Origin: Pseudomonadota bacterium
Lineage (GTDB): Bacteria > Pseudomonadota > Alphaproteobacteria > Rhizobiales > Rhizobiaceae
Direction of reading: 5' to 3'
Length of the DNA: 64,000 bases
Assembly: GCA_023435335.1 (NCBI GenBank)
Contig: JAEYRU010000231.1
Span: 11,762 to 75,761, forward strand
Shown here: piece after piece, positions 53,666-62,101 of the stretch
Layout of the letters: every line of letters starts with the position of its first letter
How positions within the stretch are numbered: the first letter of the stretch is position 1
The notes under the pieces: model-generated
Database searches by the model: none
What the model was told of the DNA's origin: nothing
The model's input: the letters and a program-made list of their open reading frames with translations, nothing else
Translations under genes and position numbers: made by a program

Positions 53666-54423
53666 TGCGCATCCTGCTCACCAATGATGACGGCATCCAT
53701 GCCGAGGGGCTGGCCGCGCTGGAGCGTATCGCGCGCGAACTAAGCGACGACGTGTGGGTGGTGGCGCCGGAGACCGACCAGTCGGGGCTGGCGCATTCGC
53801 TCACGCTGTCGGAACCGCTGCGGCTGCGCAGGATGGATGACCGTCACTATGCTCTGCGCGGCACGCCGACGGATTGTGTCATCATGGGCGTGCGCAAGCT
53901 CCTGCCGGAGCCGCCGGACCTCATCCTGTCGGGCGTGAACTCCGGCGCCAACCTTGCCGACGACGTCACCTATTCGGGCACGGTGGCCGGTGCGATGGAA
54001 GGGACGCTGCTTGGCATCCGCTCGTTCGCGCTCAGCCAGGCCTACAACATATCCGAAGAGGGCAGGGTGGTTCCGTGGGAAGTGGCGGAGACGCACGCGC
54101 CGGAACTGCTCAGGAAGCTGGTGCAGACGGAACTCCCGCGCGGCGTCCTGCTCAACATCAACTTCCCGCGCTGCATGCCCGAGAAGGTGAAGGGCGTCAC
54201 CGTCTCCAGCCAGGGCAAGATGGTGCACAGCCTGGGGATCGACGAGCGGCGGGATGGGCGCGGCTTCCCCTACTTCTGGCTCACATTCGGGCGCGAACCG
54301 CCGGAGGCGCTGCCCGGTACGGACATCACGGCCGTGCGCGAGGACCGGATTTCGGTGACGCCACTTCATCTCGACCTGACCGCATATGAGGTCAAGGAAC
54401 GGCTGATGAAGGCGCTTGCATGA
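53665..54423 (+). CDS. surE: 5'/3'-nucleotidase SurE
   Basis: This 252-residue metal-dependent nucleoside monophosphate phosphatase has [15 protein letters not shown] at the N-terminus (Asp8/Asp9 bind metal). [10 protein letters not shown] and [25 protein letters not shown] complete the active site. The start ATG overlaps the serS stop (TGATG). The gene ends in a 17-bp tandem duplication that also carries the start of pcm, so surE and pcm are coupled through a short frame (see the repeat at 54414). Confidence 0.95.
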   Translation: MRILLTNDDGIHAEGLAALERIARELSDDVWVVAPETDQSGLAHSLTLSEPLRLRRMDDRHYALRGTPTDCVIMGVRKLLPEPPDLILSGVNSGANLADDVTYSGTVAGAMEGTLLGIRSFALSQAYNISEEGRVVPWEVAETHAPELLRKLVQTELPRGVLLNINFPRCMPEKVKGVTVSSQGKMVHSLGIDERRDGRGFPYFWLTFGREPPEALPGTDITAVREDRISVTPLHLDLTAYEVKERLMKALA

Positions 54424-54447
54424 CGGGGGCGCTTGCATGACGGGGGC
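54414..54447 (+). repeat. 17-bp tandem duplication across the surE/pcm junction
   Basis: The unit GCTTGCATGACGGGGGC occurs twice in tandem (54414-54430 and 54431-54447). Each copy contains ATGA. In the first copy it joins the surE stop to a 6-codon frame (54420-54440); in the second it joins that frame's stop to the pcm ATG at 54437. A single copy would give a simple 4-base surE/pcm overlap. Confidence 0.9.
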
Positions 54448-55105
54448 GGGGATGTCGGGGAACGGCGACGATCGCGAGGGCTTTGCTGCATTCATTCTGC
54501 GCATGAGGGCGAAGGGCATCGGGGACCAGGCGCTGTTCTCAGCCATCGAGGCGACGCCGCGGCGCGCCTTCGTGCCGGGTCAGTGGCGCGACGCCGCCTG
54601 GCTCAACCGGATGGTTCCTATCGCCTGCGGCGAAGCGATCGAGGGCATCGACCTGCAGGCGCAGGTGATCGCGGCGCTGGCGCCGGAGCCCGGCCACCGG
54701 GTGCTGGAGATCGGCACCGGCAGCGGCTTCACTGCGGCCGTTATTGCCCGACTGTCGGCGCGGGTGCTCTCGCTGGACAGGTACCGCACACTCGTCGGCG
54801 AGGCGGAGCAAAGGGCGTCGGCGCTCGGCATCTCCAACATCATACTGCGCCAGGCCGATGGCTCGAGCGGGGTTCCGGCCGAGGGCCCGTTCGATCGTAT
54901 CGTGGTGTGGGCTTCGTTCGAGAGCCTCCCGCGCAATTTCGTCGACCAGCTCGCCAGCGGCGGAGTGATGGTGGCGCCGATCGGCCCGGCCGAGGGTGTG
55001 CAGCAGCTAGCCAGGCTGTCGAAACTCGGCAGCCGCTTCGAGCGCGAGGATATCGGCGACGTCCGGCTGCAACCGCTGGCGCGGGGCGTCGCCGCCGCCC
55101 TTTGA
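54437..55105 (+). CDS. pcm: Protein-L-isoaspartate O-methyltransferase (second PIMT-like copy)
   Basis: This 222-residue SAM methyltransferase of the PIMT family lies in the classical serS-surE-pcm-nlpD order. The SAM motif is LEIGTGSGFTAAVIARL (about residue 91). In place of the S/T-Q-P substrate segment it reads CGEAIEGIDLQAQV, so substrate recognition differs from well-studied PIMTs. I chose ATG 54437, created or retained by the 17-bp tandem duplication. The next gene starts 127 bp after its stop. Confidence 0.88.
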   Translation: MTGAGMSGNGDDREGFAAFILRMRAKGIGDQALFSAIEATPRRAFVPGQWRDAAWLNRMVPIACGEAIEGIDLQAQVIAALAPEPGHRVLEIGTGSGFTAAVIARLSARVLSLDRYRTLVGEAEQRASALGISNIILRQADGSSGVPAEGPFDRIVVWASFESLPRNFVDQLASGGVMVAPIGPAEGVQQLARLSKLGSRFEREDIGDVRLQPLARGVAAAL

Positions 55106-55232
55106 GCCGCCAACCTGCGCGTCGGCCCCTCGAACCGGTAATATTTTAGGCAAAAGCCTGGGATTTAACTCCGCAGTAAGATTAACGCGCTCTAATCCGT
55201 CCATTGTTCCGAGTGGGTGCGGGTAGAGTGTC

Positions 55233-56762
55233 ATGCGAGTCCCGATACTGACGCAAAGAGTGCGCTTCCTGGCGCGCAGTGCAGCAATCGTAGCGATTGC
55301 AGGCGCCGCAGCGGGGTGCAGTTCCAATGTGATGCGCTTCCAGGACGGGCTCTTCACGAGTTCGACCTCGCGCCAGACCACCATGCAGGCGGCCGCGCCG
55401 CAGCAGCATGCACAAACGCAGGCCTATCCCGCCAACGTCGACTCCACCTATACGGGTTCGGTCAATCGCCAGGCCGTCCAGCCGGCAAACGTAGCGTCCC
55501 GACCGCAGCGCAGCGGGCATCCCGTGCCGTCCGCCAATGTCGGCCTGCAGCCGGGCATGCAGCAGGTGCCTCCGGTAGCCGTGGCGCAGCCGACGCAGCC
55601 GTTTCCGACGATGACGGCAGCGGGCCCCGTTACTCGCCAACAGATGCCGGCACCCACCGTAGCCGCAGCAACGCCGGTCGGCATCGACCGCACGCCAACC
55701 GGATCGGTGGCTGCAAAGCCGCAGCCGGCCGCGCAGCGCGGAGCGGATGGGTGGTCGAGCGCCAACGGAACGCCGGTGACGCTGCGCGAGGGTGAGACCG
55801 TACACAGCCTGTCGAAACGCTACGGCGTGCCGGTGGAAGCGATCGTCCGCACGAACGGCCTGAAGAGTGCCAGCGCCGTGCAAGCCGGCCAGAAGATCGT
55901 CATCCCTACCTATTCGCGCGGCGAAGCACCCGCCGACCGGACGCCAGGCAACCAGCCGGCGGAGCGGCTGGCGGTGTTGCCGCAGGTGCCGCGGGCATCC
56001 GACAAGCAGGCGGGCCAGCAGGCGAATGCCACGCCGGCGAAGGCCGCGCCGACCGCCGGATCGGTCTATACGGTTCAAGCTGGCGATACGCTTTCAGCCA
56101 TTGCCCAGCGCCTGGGGACGACCACCAACGCGATCAAGCAGGCGAACAACCTCGACGGCGGCATCATCCGGATTGGCCAGAAGCTCACGGTTCCCGGCGT
56201 AAGCGCGCAGAACGTGACGGCTGCCAAGCTGCCTGCCCAGCTCGATCCGATCGTCACCGGCACTACTCCAAAGACAGAGAAGGCGACCGACGGCGCCCGG
56301 ATCAATACCTACACGCCTCCCGCAAGGGCCGAGAAGGTTATCGAGGAAAGCGTGGAGCAGGCCGCGGCGGCGCCCGATGCCACGGGGATCGGGCGGATGC
56401 GTTGGCCGGTGCGAGGCAGGGTGGTTTCGGCTTTCGGCGCGCAGAGCGGCGGCAAGCGGAACGACGGCCTTGATATTGCGGTGCCGGAAGGCACATCCGT
56501 CAAGGCTGCTGAGAACGGCATCGTCATCTACGCAGGAGATGGCCTGAAGGACTTCGGCAATACGGTTCTGGTGCGCCACGAAGACGGATTGGTGACGGTC
56601 TACGGCCATGCAAGCGAGATCAAGGTGTCGCGCGGCGAGACAGTCCGGCGCGGGCAGGAAATCGCGCGGTCGGGCATCAGCGGCAACGCCGACACGCCGA
56701 AGCTGCACTTCGAGGTGCGCAAGAATTCGACTCCGGTCGATCCCGGCAAATACCTCGAATAG
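55233..56762 (+). CDS. LysM/M23-domain lipoprotein (NlpD/DipM-like, degenerate M23)
   Basis: This 509-residue protein has a signal peptide with a possible lipobox (AGAAAGCSS, Cys about residue 29). A long Pro/Gln/Ala-rich linker follows, then two LysM domains (VTLREGETVHSLSKRYGVP and YTVQAGDTLSAIAQRLG) and a C-terminal M23/LytM domain. M23 metal ligands are incomplete: the usual H-x-G-x-D reads RNDGLDIAV with Asn for the first His, and the final H-x-H reads KLHFEV. That is the state seen in EnvC/NlpD-type amidase activators. Position next to surE-pcm matches nlpD. It is probably an activator of septal amidases. Confidence 0.88.
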   Translation: MRVPILTQRVRFLARSAAIVAIAGAAAGCSSNVMRFQDGLFTSSTSRQTTMQAAAPQQHAQTQAYPANVDSTYTGSVNRQAVQPANVASRPQRSGHPVPSANVGLQPGMQQVPPVAVAQPTQPFPTMTAAGPVTRQQMPAPTVAAATPVGIDRTPTGSVAAKPQPAAQRGADGWSSANGTPVTLREGETVHSLSKRYGVPVEAIVRTNGLKSASAVQAGQKIVIPTYSRGEAPADRTPGNQPAERLAVLPQVPRASDKQAGQQANATPAKAAPTAGSVYTVQAGDTLSAIAQRLGTTTNAIKQANNLDGGIIRIGQKLTVPGVSAQNVTAAKLPAQLDPIVTGTTPKTEKATDGARINTYTPPARAEKVIEESVEQAAAAPDATGIGRMRWPVRGRVVSAFGAQSGGKRNDGLDIAVPEGTSVKAAENGIVIYAGDGLKDFGNTVLVRHEDGLVTVYGHASEIKVSRGETVRRGQEIARSGISGNADTPKLHFEVRKNSTPVDPGKYLE

Positions 56763-56817
56763 GCTCACAGAAGAAGAAAACGCGGCCCGTCGGACCTCCA
56801 GTCCGGGCATTGAAATT

Positions 56818-56844
56818 CCCGCCCCCTCCCGGGCGGGATTTTTT
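56818..56844 (+). terminator. Intrinsic terminator after the LysM/M23 gene
   Basis: A 7-8-bp GC stem (56818-56824 with 56831-56837) is followed by ATTTTTTA, just before the convergent DUF815 gene. Confidence 0.8.
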
Positions 56845-57721
56845 ATGCATCGAGCCGCTGGCCAAGCCGACCGGCGAGATCCTGGATGAACTGCCACGCT
56901 ACGCGGCCCGACCGGCTGCCGCGTGTTGTTGCCCACTCCAGCGCCTCGGCGCGCAAGGTGTCGGGATCCGTATTCAACCCGAAGTGTCGAACATAGCCGT
57001 CGATCATGTCCAGGTATTCGTCCTGCGAGCATTTGTGGAAGCCGAGCCACAGCCCGAACCGGTCCGACAGGGAGACTTTCTCCTCCACCGCCTCCGAGGG
57101 ATTGATAGCTGTCGAGCGCTCGTTTTCGATCATGTCGCGCGGCAGCAGGTGCCGCCGATTTGAGGTGGCGTAGAATATGACGTTGTCGGGTCGGCCTTCC
57201 ACACCGCCTTCGAGGGCCGCTTTCAGGGACTTGTAGGAGGTGTCGTCCTGATCAAACGAAAGGTCGTCGCAAAAGAGTACGAAGCGGTGCCTGGCCTGCT
57301 TCAGCACAGCCATGAGCCGGGGCAGGGAGCCGATGTCTTCGCGATGGATCTCCACCAACTTGAGCCGCGGCGCCTGATCGCGGCGATCCGCGTTGATCTT
57401 CGCATGGGCGGCCTTCACCAGAGACGACTTGCCCATACCCCGAGCACCCCACAGCAACACGTTGTTGGCCGGCAAGCCCGAGGCGAAACGCTCCGTATTG
57501 TCCACCAGTATGTCGCGCACCCGGTCGATCCCCTTGATCAGCGAAAGGTCGATCCGGTTGACGCGTAGCACCGGCTCGAGCCTGCCGGTTTCGGGCGTCC
57601 AGACGAAACAGTCCGCCGCGTCAAGATCGTATTCCGGCGCCGGAGCCGGACCGAGCCGCTCTAACGCGGCCACGATTCGGTCGAGCTTTCGGTTGAGCGC
57701 GTCGATGGACTCTTCGGTCAT
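56843..57721 (-). CDS. DUF815 family AAA-type ATPase
   Basis: This 292-residue P-loop protein has Walker A GARGMGKSS (residues 92-100) and Walker B VLFCDDLSFD. The conserved YATSNRRHLLPRD segment is where sensor 1 would be, and ENERSTAINPSEAVEEKVSLSDRFGLWL is diagnostic of DUF815. The function is unknown; the fold suggests a AAA+ remodeler or DnaC-like loader (inference). I chose the ATG at 57721 because GGAAGGACAGG lies just before it; the frame is open to 57817. It is convergent with the LysM/M23 gene and divergent from yajC. Confidence 0.9.
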   Translation of the reverse strand: MTEESIDALNRKLDRIVAALERLGPAPAPEYDLDAADCFVWTPETGRLEPVLRVNRIDLSLIKGIDRVRDILVDNTERFASGLPANNVLLWGARGMGKSSLVKAAHAKINADRRDQAPRLKLVEIHREDIGSLPRLMAVLKQARHRFVLFCDDLSFDQDDTSYKSLKAALEGGVEGRPDNVIFYATSNRRHLLPRDMIENERSTAINPSEAVEEKVSLSDRFGLWLGFHKCSQDEYLDMIDGYVRHFGLNTDPDTLRAEALEWATTRGSRSGRVAWQFIQDLAGRLGQRLDA

Positions 57722-57811
57722 CCTGTCCTTCCAGGGCCGTGTCTGGCAGAGACGTGGCTGTAGCATGGCCGAAACCACCCGAAAAGCAGGGCGCAACCGG
57801 GGTCTGCTTGG

Positions 57812-57839
57812 TTGCATTGGTGGCGTGAGCGACTATATT
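57812..57839 (+). promoter_or_regulatory. Candidate yajC-secDF promoter
   Basis: TTGCAT (57812-57817) and TATATT (57834-57839) are spaced 16 bp and lie about 60 bp before the yajC start. This gap is divergent from the DUF815 gene, so a promoter is expected here. Confidence 0.45.
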
Positions 57840-57897
57840 CGCGCCGAATTTCAAAGCGGCCGGCTTGGGCCAGCATCATCTCTCTCAGGAGTACATC

Positions 57898-58236
57898 ATG
57901 TTTGTCACCCCGGCATACGCGCAGACCGGCGCAGGCGCTCCGGACATGCTCGTCAGCATCCTGCCCTTCGTCCTCATCTTCGTGGTGATGTACTTCCTCA
58001 TTATCCGGCCGCAGCGTACGCAGATGAAGAAGCGCGGCGAGATGCTCGCGGCGATCCGCCGCGGCGATTCCGTGGTAACCGGCGGCGGCCTGCTCGGCAA
58101 GGTGACCAAGGTCATCGACGACAATGAGCTCGAGATCGACCTCGGAGGCGGCGTGAAGGTGACGGCGCTGCGCTCCACCATTGCCGACGTGCGCGTCAAG
58201 GGCGAACCGGTCGCCAACCAGAACGCCAAGAAATAA
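57898..58236 (+). CDS. yajC: Preprotein translocase subunit YajC
   Basis: This 112-residue inner-membrane protein has one helix (LVSILPFVLIFVVMYFLIIRPQ) and a cytoplasmic domain (RTQMKKRGEML, VTGGGLLGKVTKVIDDNELEID). It is part of the SecDF-YajC complex that helps SecYEG. The ATG follows CAGGAGTACATC. secDF starts 45 bp on, so the two form one operon. Confidence 0.95.
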   Translation: MFVTPAYAQTGAGAPDMLVSILPFVLIFVVMYFLIIRPQRTQMKKRGEMLAAIRRGDSVVTGGGLLGKVTKVIDDNELEIDLGGGVKVTALRSTIADVRVKGEPVANQNAKK

Positions 58237-58281
58237 CCGTATTCGGGGCGGTACCCATCTGCTCCACAACGGACGAGGCAT

Positions 58282-60843
58282 ATGCTTTATTTTTCGCGTT
58301 GGAAGACGGTTTCCATCTGGCTGGTGGTGCTGGCCGGGGTACTTTTCGCCTCGCCCAACATGCTGCCGCAGTCAACGCTGAATGCGCTGCCCAACTGGTT
58401 TCCCAAGCAGCCGATGACGCTTGGCCTCGATCTGCAGGGTGGTTCTCACATCCTGCTGCAGATCGACCGTCAGGACCTCGTCGACGACAGGCTGGAAGTG
58501 GTGCGCGACGACATCCGCACCACGCTGCGCAATGCGCGCATCGGCTACACGGGGTTGTCCGGCAGCGGGCAATCGGTGCAGGTGCGCATCCGTGACGCGG
58601 ACACCGTGGATGCAGCGCGGACCGCACTCCAGAGCCTGACCCAGCCGATATCCTCGGGGCTATTCGGCACGGGTTCGGTGACCGAACTGTCGGTGAGCGA
58701 GCCGGAGCCTGGTCTTTTTCGCTACACCCTGACGCAGGAAGGCATAAACTACCGGGTCAATTCGGCGCTTGGCCAGTCGATCGAGGTGGTATCGCGCCGC
58801 GTCAACGAGCTTGGGACGACCGAGCCGATCATCCAGCGGCAGGGCGACGACCGCATACTCGTCCAGGTACCCGGCCTGCAGGATCCGCAGCGACTCAAGG
58901 ACATCCTCGGTCAGACGGCCAAGCTTACCTTCCAGATGGTCGATCAGTCGACGCCGGTGCAGGAGGCGATCGAGACGCGCCCGCCGGCGGGCACGACCAT
59001 TATGTACTCGACCGACGATCCGCCGACGCCCTACCTGATCGAAAACCGGGTCATCGTGTCTGGCGAGAACCTCGTCGACGCGCAGGCGACCTTCGACCAG
59101 CGCACGAACGAACCGGTTGTCTCCTTCCGTTTCGACAACCAGGGCGCCACGCGCTTCGGGCAGGCGACGCAACAGAACGTCGGACGGCTCTTCGCCATCA
59201 TACTCGACGACGAGGTGATCTCGGCGCCGCAGATCCGCGAGCCGATTCTCGGCGGCACTGGCCAGATCTCAGGCAGCTTCACGGTCCAGAGCGCCAATGA
59301 CCTCGCTGTCCTTTTGCGCGCCGGCGCGCTACCTGCCGATCTAACCATCATCGAAGAACGCACCGTCGGCCCGAGCCTCGGCGCCGACTCGATCGAGGCC
59401 GGCCAGATCGCCGCGATTATCGCCGCGGTATCCGTCGTCTTCTTCATGCTGGTCGCCTACGGCACCCTCGGCGTCATCGCCAATATCGCGCTGGCGGCGA
59501 ATGTGGGCCTCATCATCGCGATCCTGTCGGTGCTCGGCGCGACGCTGACGCTGCCAGGCATCGCCGGCATCGTTCTGACGATCGGCATGGCGGTGGACTC
59601 GAACGTCATCATCTTCGAGCGCGTACGCGAGGAGCGGCGCAACGGCCGCTCCATCGTGCAATCGCTCGACGCCGGCTTCCGCAACGCGACATCCACTATC
59701 GTCGACGCGAACGTGACGACGCTGATCGCCGCCGTGATCCTGTTCTACATGGGGTCAGGGCCGGTGCGTGGCTTCGCGGTCACGCTCGCCATCGGTATCG
59801 TCACCACCGTCTTCACGGCCTTCACGCTGACGCGGTGGCTGATTGCGTTCTGGCTTCGGCGCACGCGACCGACCGAGATGCCGCGCGGCCTCGTCACATT
59901 CATTCCCGAAGGGACGACGATCTCCTTCATGTCGGTAAGGCGCTTCGCCTTCACGCTTTCGGCGCTGGCCTCGATCGCGACCGTCGTCCTGTTCATGACC
60001 ATGAACATGAACTACGGCATCGATTTCCGCGGCGGCTCGCTGATCGAGGTGCAGGCGAAGAGCGAGGCGGCCGATGTCGGCGACGTGCGGCAGCGATTGA
60101 CCGCGCTCAATCTCGGCGAAGTCCAGGTGCAGGAGTTCGGCAGCCCGCGCGAACTGCTGATCCGCATCGGCAGCCAGGAGGGTGGCGACAATGCCGAGCA
60201 GTCGGCGATCAATCTCGTCCAGCAGGAGCTCTCTGCGGACTACGATTTCCGCCGCACGGAGGTGGTCGGGCCGACGGTCTCGTCCGAACTCGCGCAGGCC
60301 GGCGTGATTGCGGTCGCAGCCTCGCTGCTGGCGATGCTGATCTACATCTGGTTGCGCTTCGAGTGGCAGTTCGCTGTGGGCGCGATTCTGGCGACGCTGC
60401 ACGACGTCATCATGATGATCGGTTTCTACGTGATCGTAGGGCTGGAATTCAACCTGACCAGTATCGCGGCTGTGCTGACCATAGTCGGCTATTCGATCAA
60501 CGACACGGTCGTGGTGTATGACCGCGTCCGCGAGAATCTTCGACGATACAAGAAGATGCCGATCACCGAACTGCTCGACCTTTCGCTCAACCAGACGCTG
60601 TCGCGCACGATCCTCACCGGCGTGACGACGCTGCTTGCCCTGTCCGGCCTCTATCTGTTCGGCGGCGAGGTGATCTCCTCGTTCACGCTGGCGATGATCT
60701 TCGGCATCCTGATAGGCACGTACTCGTCTGTCTTCGTGGCGGGTCCGCTGCTGATCCTGTTCAAGCTCCGCTCTGACACATTCCAGGCGGAGGGCGACAA
60801 GGAGACGGAAGACAAGACGCCGGCCCAGGCCTCCAAGGCCTGA
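58282..60843 (+). CDS. secDF: Fused protein translocase subunit SecDF
   Basis: This 853-residue single chain joins SecD (about residues 1-520) and SecF (about 550-850). The SecD part has LDLQGGSHILLQI, a large periplasmic region with the P1 domain, and GMAVDSNVIIFERVREE with the key Asp. The SecF part has NYGIDFRGGSLIEV and YSINDTVVVYDRVREN. Each half has six membrane helices. It uses proton motive force to pull proteins through SecYEG. The next gene starts 10 bp after the stop. Confidence 0.96.
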   Translation: MLYFSRWKTVSIWLVVLAGVLFASPNMLPQSTLNALPNWFPKQPMTLGLDLQGGSHILLQIDRQDLVDDRLEVVRDDIRTTLRNARIGYTGLSGSGQSVQVRIRDADTVDAARTALQSLTQPISSGLFGTGSVTELSVSEPEPGLFRYTLTQEGINYRVNSALGQSIEVVSRRVNELGTTEPIIQRQGDDRILVQVPGLQDPQRLKDILGQTAKLTFQMVDQSTPVQEAIETRPPAGTTIMYSTDDPPTPYLIENRVIVSGENLVDAQATFDQRTNEPVVSFRFDNQGATRFGQATQQNVGRLFAIILDDEVISAPQIREPILGGTGQISGSFTVQSANDLAVLLRAGALPADLTIIEERTVGPSLGADSIEAGQIAAIIAAVSVVFFMLVAYGTLGVIANIALAANVGLIIAILSVLGATLTLPGIAGIVLTIGMAVDSNVIIFERVREERRNGRSIVQSLDAGFRNATSTIVDANVTTLIAAVILFYMGSGPVRGFAVTLAIGIVTTVFTAFTLTRWLIAFWLRRTRPTEMPRGLVTFIPEGTTISFMSVRRFAFTLSALASIATVVLFMTMNMNYGIDFRGGSLIEVQAKSEAADVGDVRQRLTALNLGEVQVQEFGSPRELLIRIGSQEGGDNAEQSAINLVQQELSADYDFRRTEVVGPTVSSELAQAGVIAVAASLLAMLIYIWLRFEWQFAVGAILATLHDVIMMIGFYVIVGLEFNLTSIAAVLTIVGYSINDTVVVYDRVRENLRRYKKMPITELLDLSLNQTLSRTILTGVTTLLALSGLYLFGGEVISSFTLAMIFGILIGTYSSVFVAGPLLILFKLRSDTFQAEGDKETEDKTPAQASKA

Positions 60844-60853
60844 CGGCGGCGAG

Positions 60854-61243
60854 ATGGCCGCAGGCATACAGATCCGCAAGGCGCATTTCCCTGGGCGCGC
60901 GCCGATCGACGCTTACGGGGAGGGCGGCTTCCGCTTCGCGGACATGTCTCATCGCGGACCGATTCTCTGCCTGCCGTCCGGTATCTACGGTTGGGCGCCC
61001 GCGGACCCGGATGCGCTCGCGCTGGACGATTTCAGCAAGGTCCTGGCCGAGGCCGCCGAGATCGAGATACTGCTGGTCGGGACCGGCAGGGAGATCAGGC
61101 GCCTCCCGCAATCCTTGCGCGAGGCGCTGAGCGCTGCGCGGATTTCAGCCGATGCGATGTCCACGGGCGCCGCGGCGCGCACCTTCAACGTGCTTCTCGC
61201 GGAAGACCGCGCAGTGGCGGCGGCGCTGGTCGCGGTCGACTGA
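60854..61243 (+). CDS. Mth938/NDUFAF3-like domain protein
   Basis: This 129-residue protein has the Mth938 fold (IQIRKAHFPGRAPIDAYGEGG, then LPSGIYGWAP, and ILLVGTGREIRRLP). In mitochondria the homologue NDUFAF3 assists complex I assembly. It lies between secDF and a phytoene-synthase-like gene whose mitochondrial relative, NDUFAF6, is also a complex I assembly factor. The bacterial role is not shown by sequence alone. It starts 10 bp after secDF, and its TGA is separated from the next ATG by one base. Confidence 0.88.
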   Translation: MAAGIQIRKAHFPGRAPIDAYGEGGFRFADMSHRGPILCLPSGIYGWAPADPDALALDDFSKVLAEAAEIEILLVGTGREIRRLPQSLREALSAARISADAMSTGAAARTFNVLLAEDRAVAAALVAVD

Positions 61244-61244
61244 C

Positions 61245-62078
61245 ATGGACGCCGCGGCTCACGTGGCGGAGCTGGTGCGCACCGCCGACCCGGACCGCTA
61301 TCTTGCAACGCTATATGCCCCTGAAGACAGGCGTCGCGGCCTGTTCGCGCTTTATGGTTTCAACGCCGAGATATCGTCGGTGCGCGACCGCGTGCGCGAG
61401 CCGATGGCTGGCGAGATCAGGCTGCAATGGTGGCGCGATACAATTGCGGCAGCGGCGGAGCAGCCCACCGGGAACCCGGTCGCGGATGAATTGTGCGCCG
61501 CCATGGTGCGCCACCAGCTTCCCCGCAAGGCGTTCGACGACATGCTCTCGGCGCGCATCTTCGATCTCTACGACGATCCGATGCCCGACCGCGCCACGCT
61601 GGAGGGCTATTGCGGCGAGACGGCTTCGGCGCTCATCCAGCTCGCCTCACTGGTCCTCGATCCCGCGGCCGCGCCCCGCCGGGCAGAGGTCGCCGGTCAT
61701 GCCGGCTGCGCCGTGGCGCTGACCGGGATGCTGCGCATGCTGCCGATCCACATATCCCGTGGCCAGTGCTACGTGCCGCGGGACCTGCTGGCGGCCGCTG
61801 GCCTCACCGCGGAGGAGTTCGTATCCGCAGAGGCGGGCGAGGGGCACCGGCGTGCGGTCGCGGCCATGACAGCGCTTGCATCGGAGCACTACGAGACTTT
61901 CCGGCGCGGCGCTCGCGATTTGACGACGTCCCTGCGGCCGGCATATCTGCCGATCGCCCTCGTCCCGCGCTACCTGGACAGGATCGCTCGAGCGGACCCC
62001 CTGAAGCAATTCGTCGCGATCTCCGCGCTCGGCCGGCATGGCGCTATATTCCGCAGGGCGTTGGCGGGGTGGGGTTGA
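61245..62078 (+). CDS. Squalene/phytoene synthase family protein (NDUFAF6-like)
   Basis: This 277-residue protein has the isoprenyl synthase fold. The first Asp-rich position is changed: it reads SSVRDRVREPMAGEIRLQWW, and the later motif is LEGYCGETASALIQL. It lacks the full second DxxxD motif seen in true phytoene synthases, so it is probably not a carotenoid enzyme. The closest functional relatives are NDUFAF6-type complex I assembly factors (inference). No other carotenoid genes are present. It starts one base after the Mth938 gene. Confidence 0.85.
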   Translation: MDAAAHVAELVRTADPDRYLATLYAPEDRRRGLFALYGFNAEISSVRDRVREPMAGEIRLQWWRDTIAAAAEQPTGNPVADELCAAMVRHQLPRKAFDDMLSARIFDLYDDPMPDRATLEGYCGETASALIQLASLVLDPAAAPRRAEVAGHAGCAVALTGMLRMLPIHISRGQCYVPRDLLAAAGLTAEEFVSAEAGEGHRRAVAAMTALASEHYETFRRGARDLTTSLRPAYLPIALVPRYLDRIARADPLKQFVAISALGRHGAIFRRALAGWG

Positions 62079-62101
62079 CCGGGCCTCGCGGGACCTTGGC
62101 G

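Noticed and set aside
61245..62078. Carotenoid or hopanoid biosynthesis role for the phytoene-synthase-like gene
   Set aside because: The Asp-rich motifs are incomplete and no crt or hpn genes are nearby; context points to an assembly-factor-type role.
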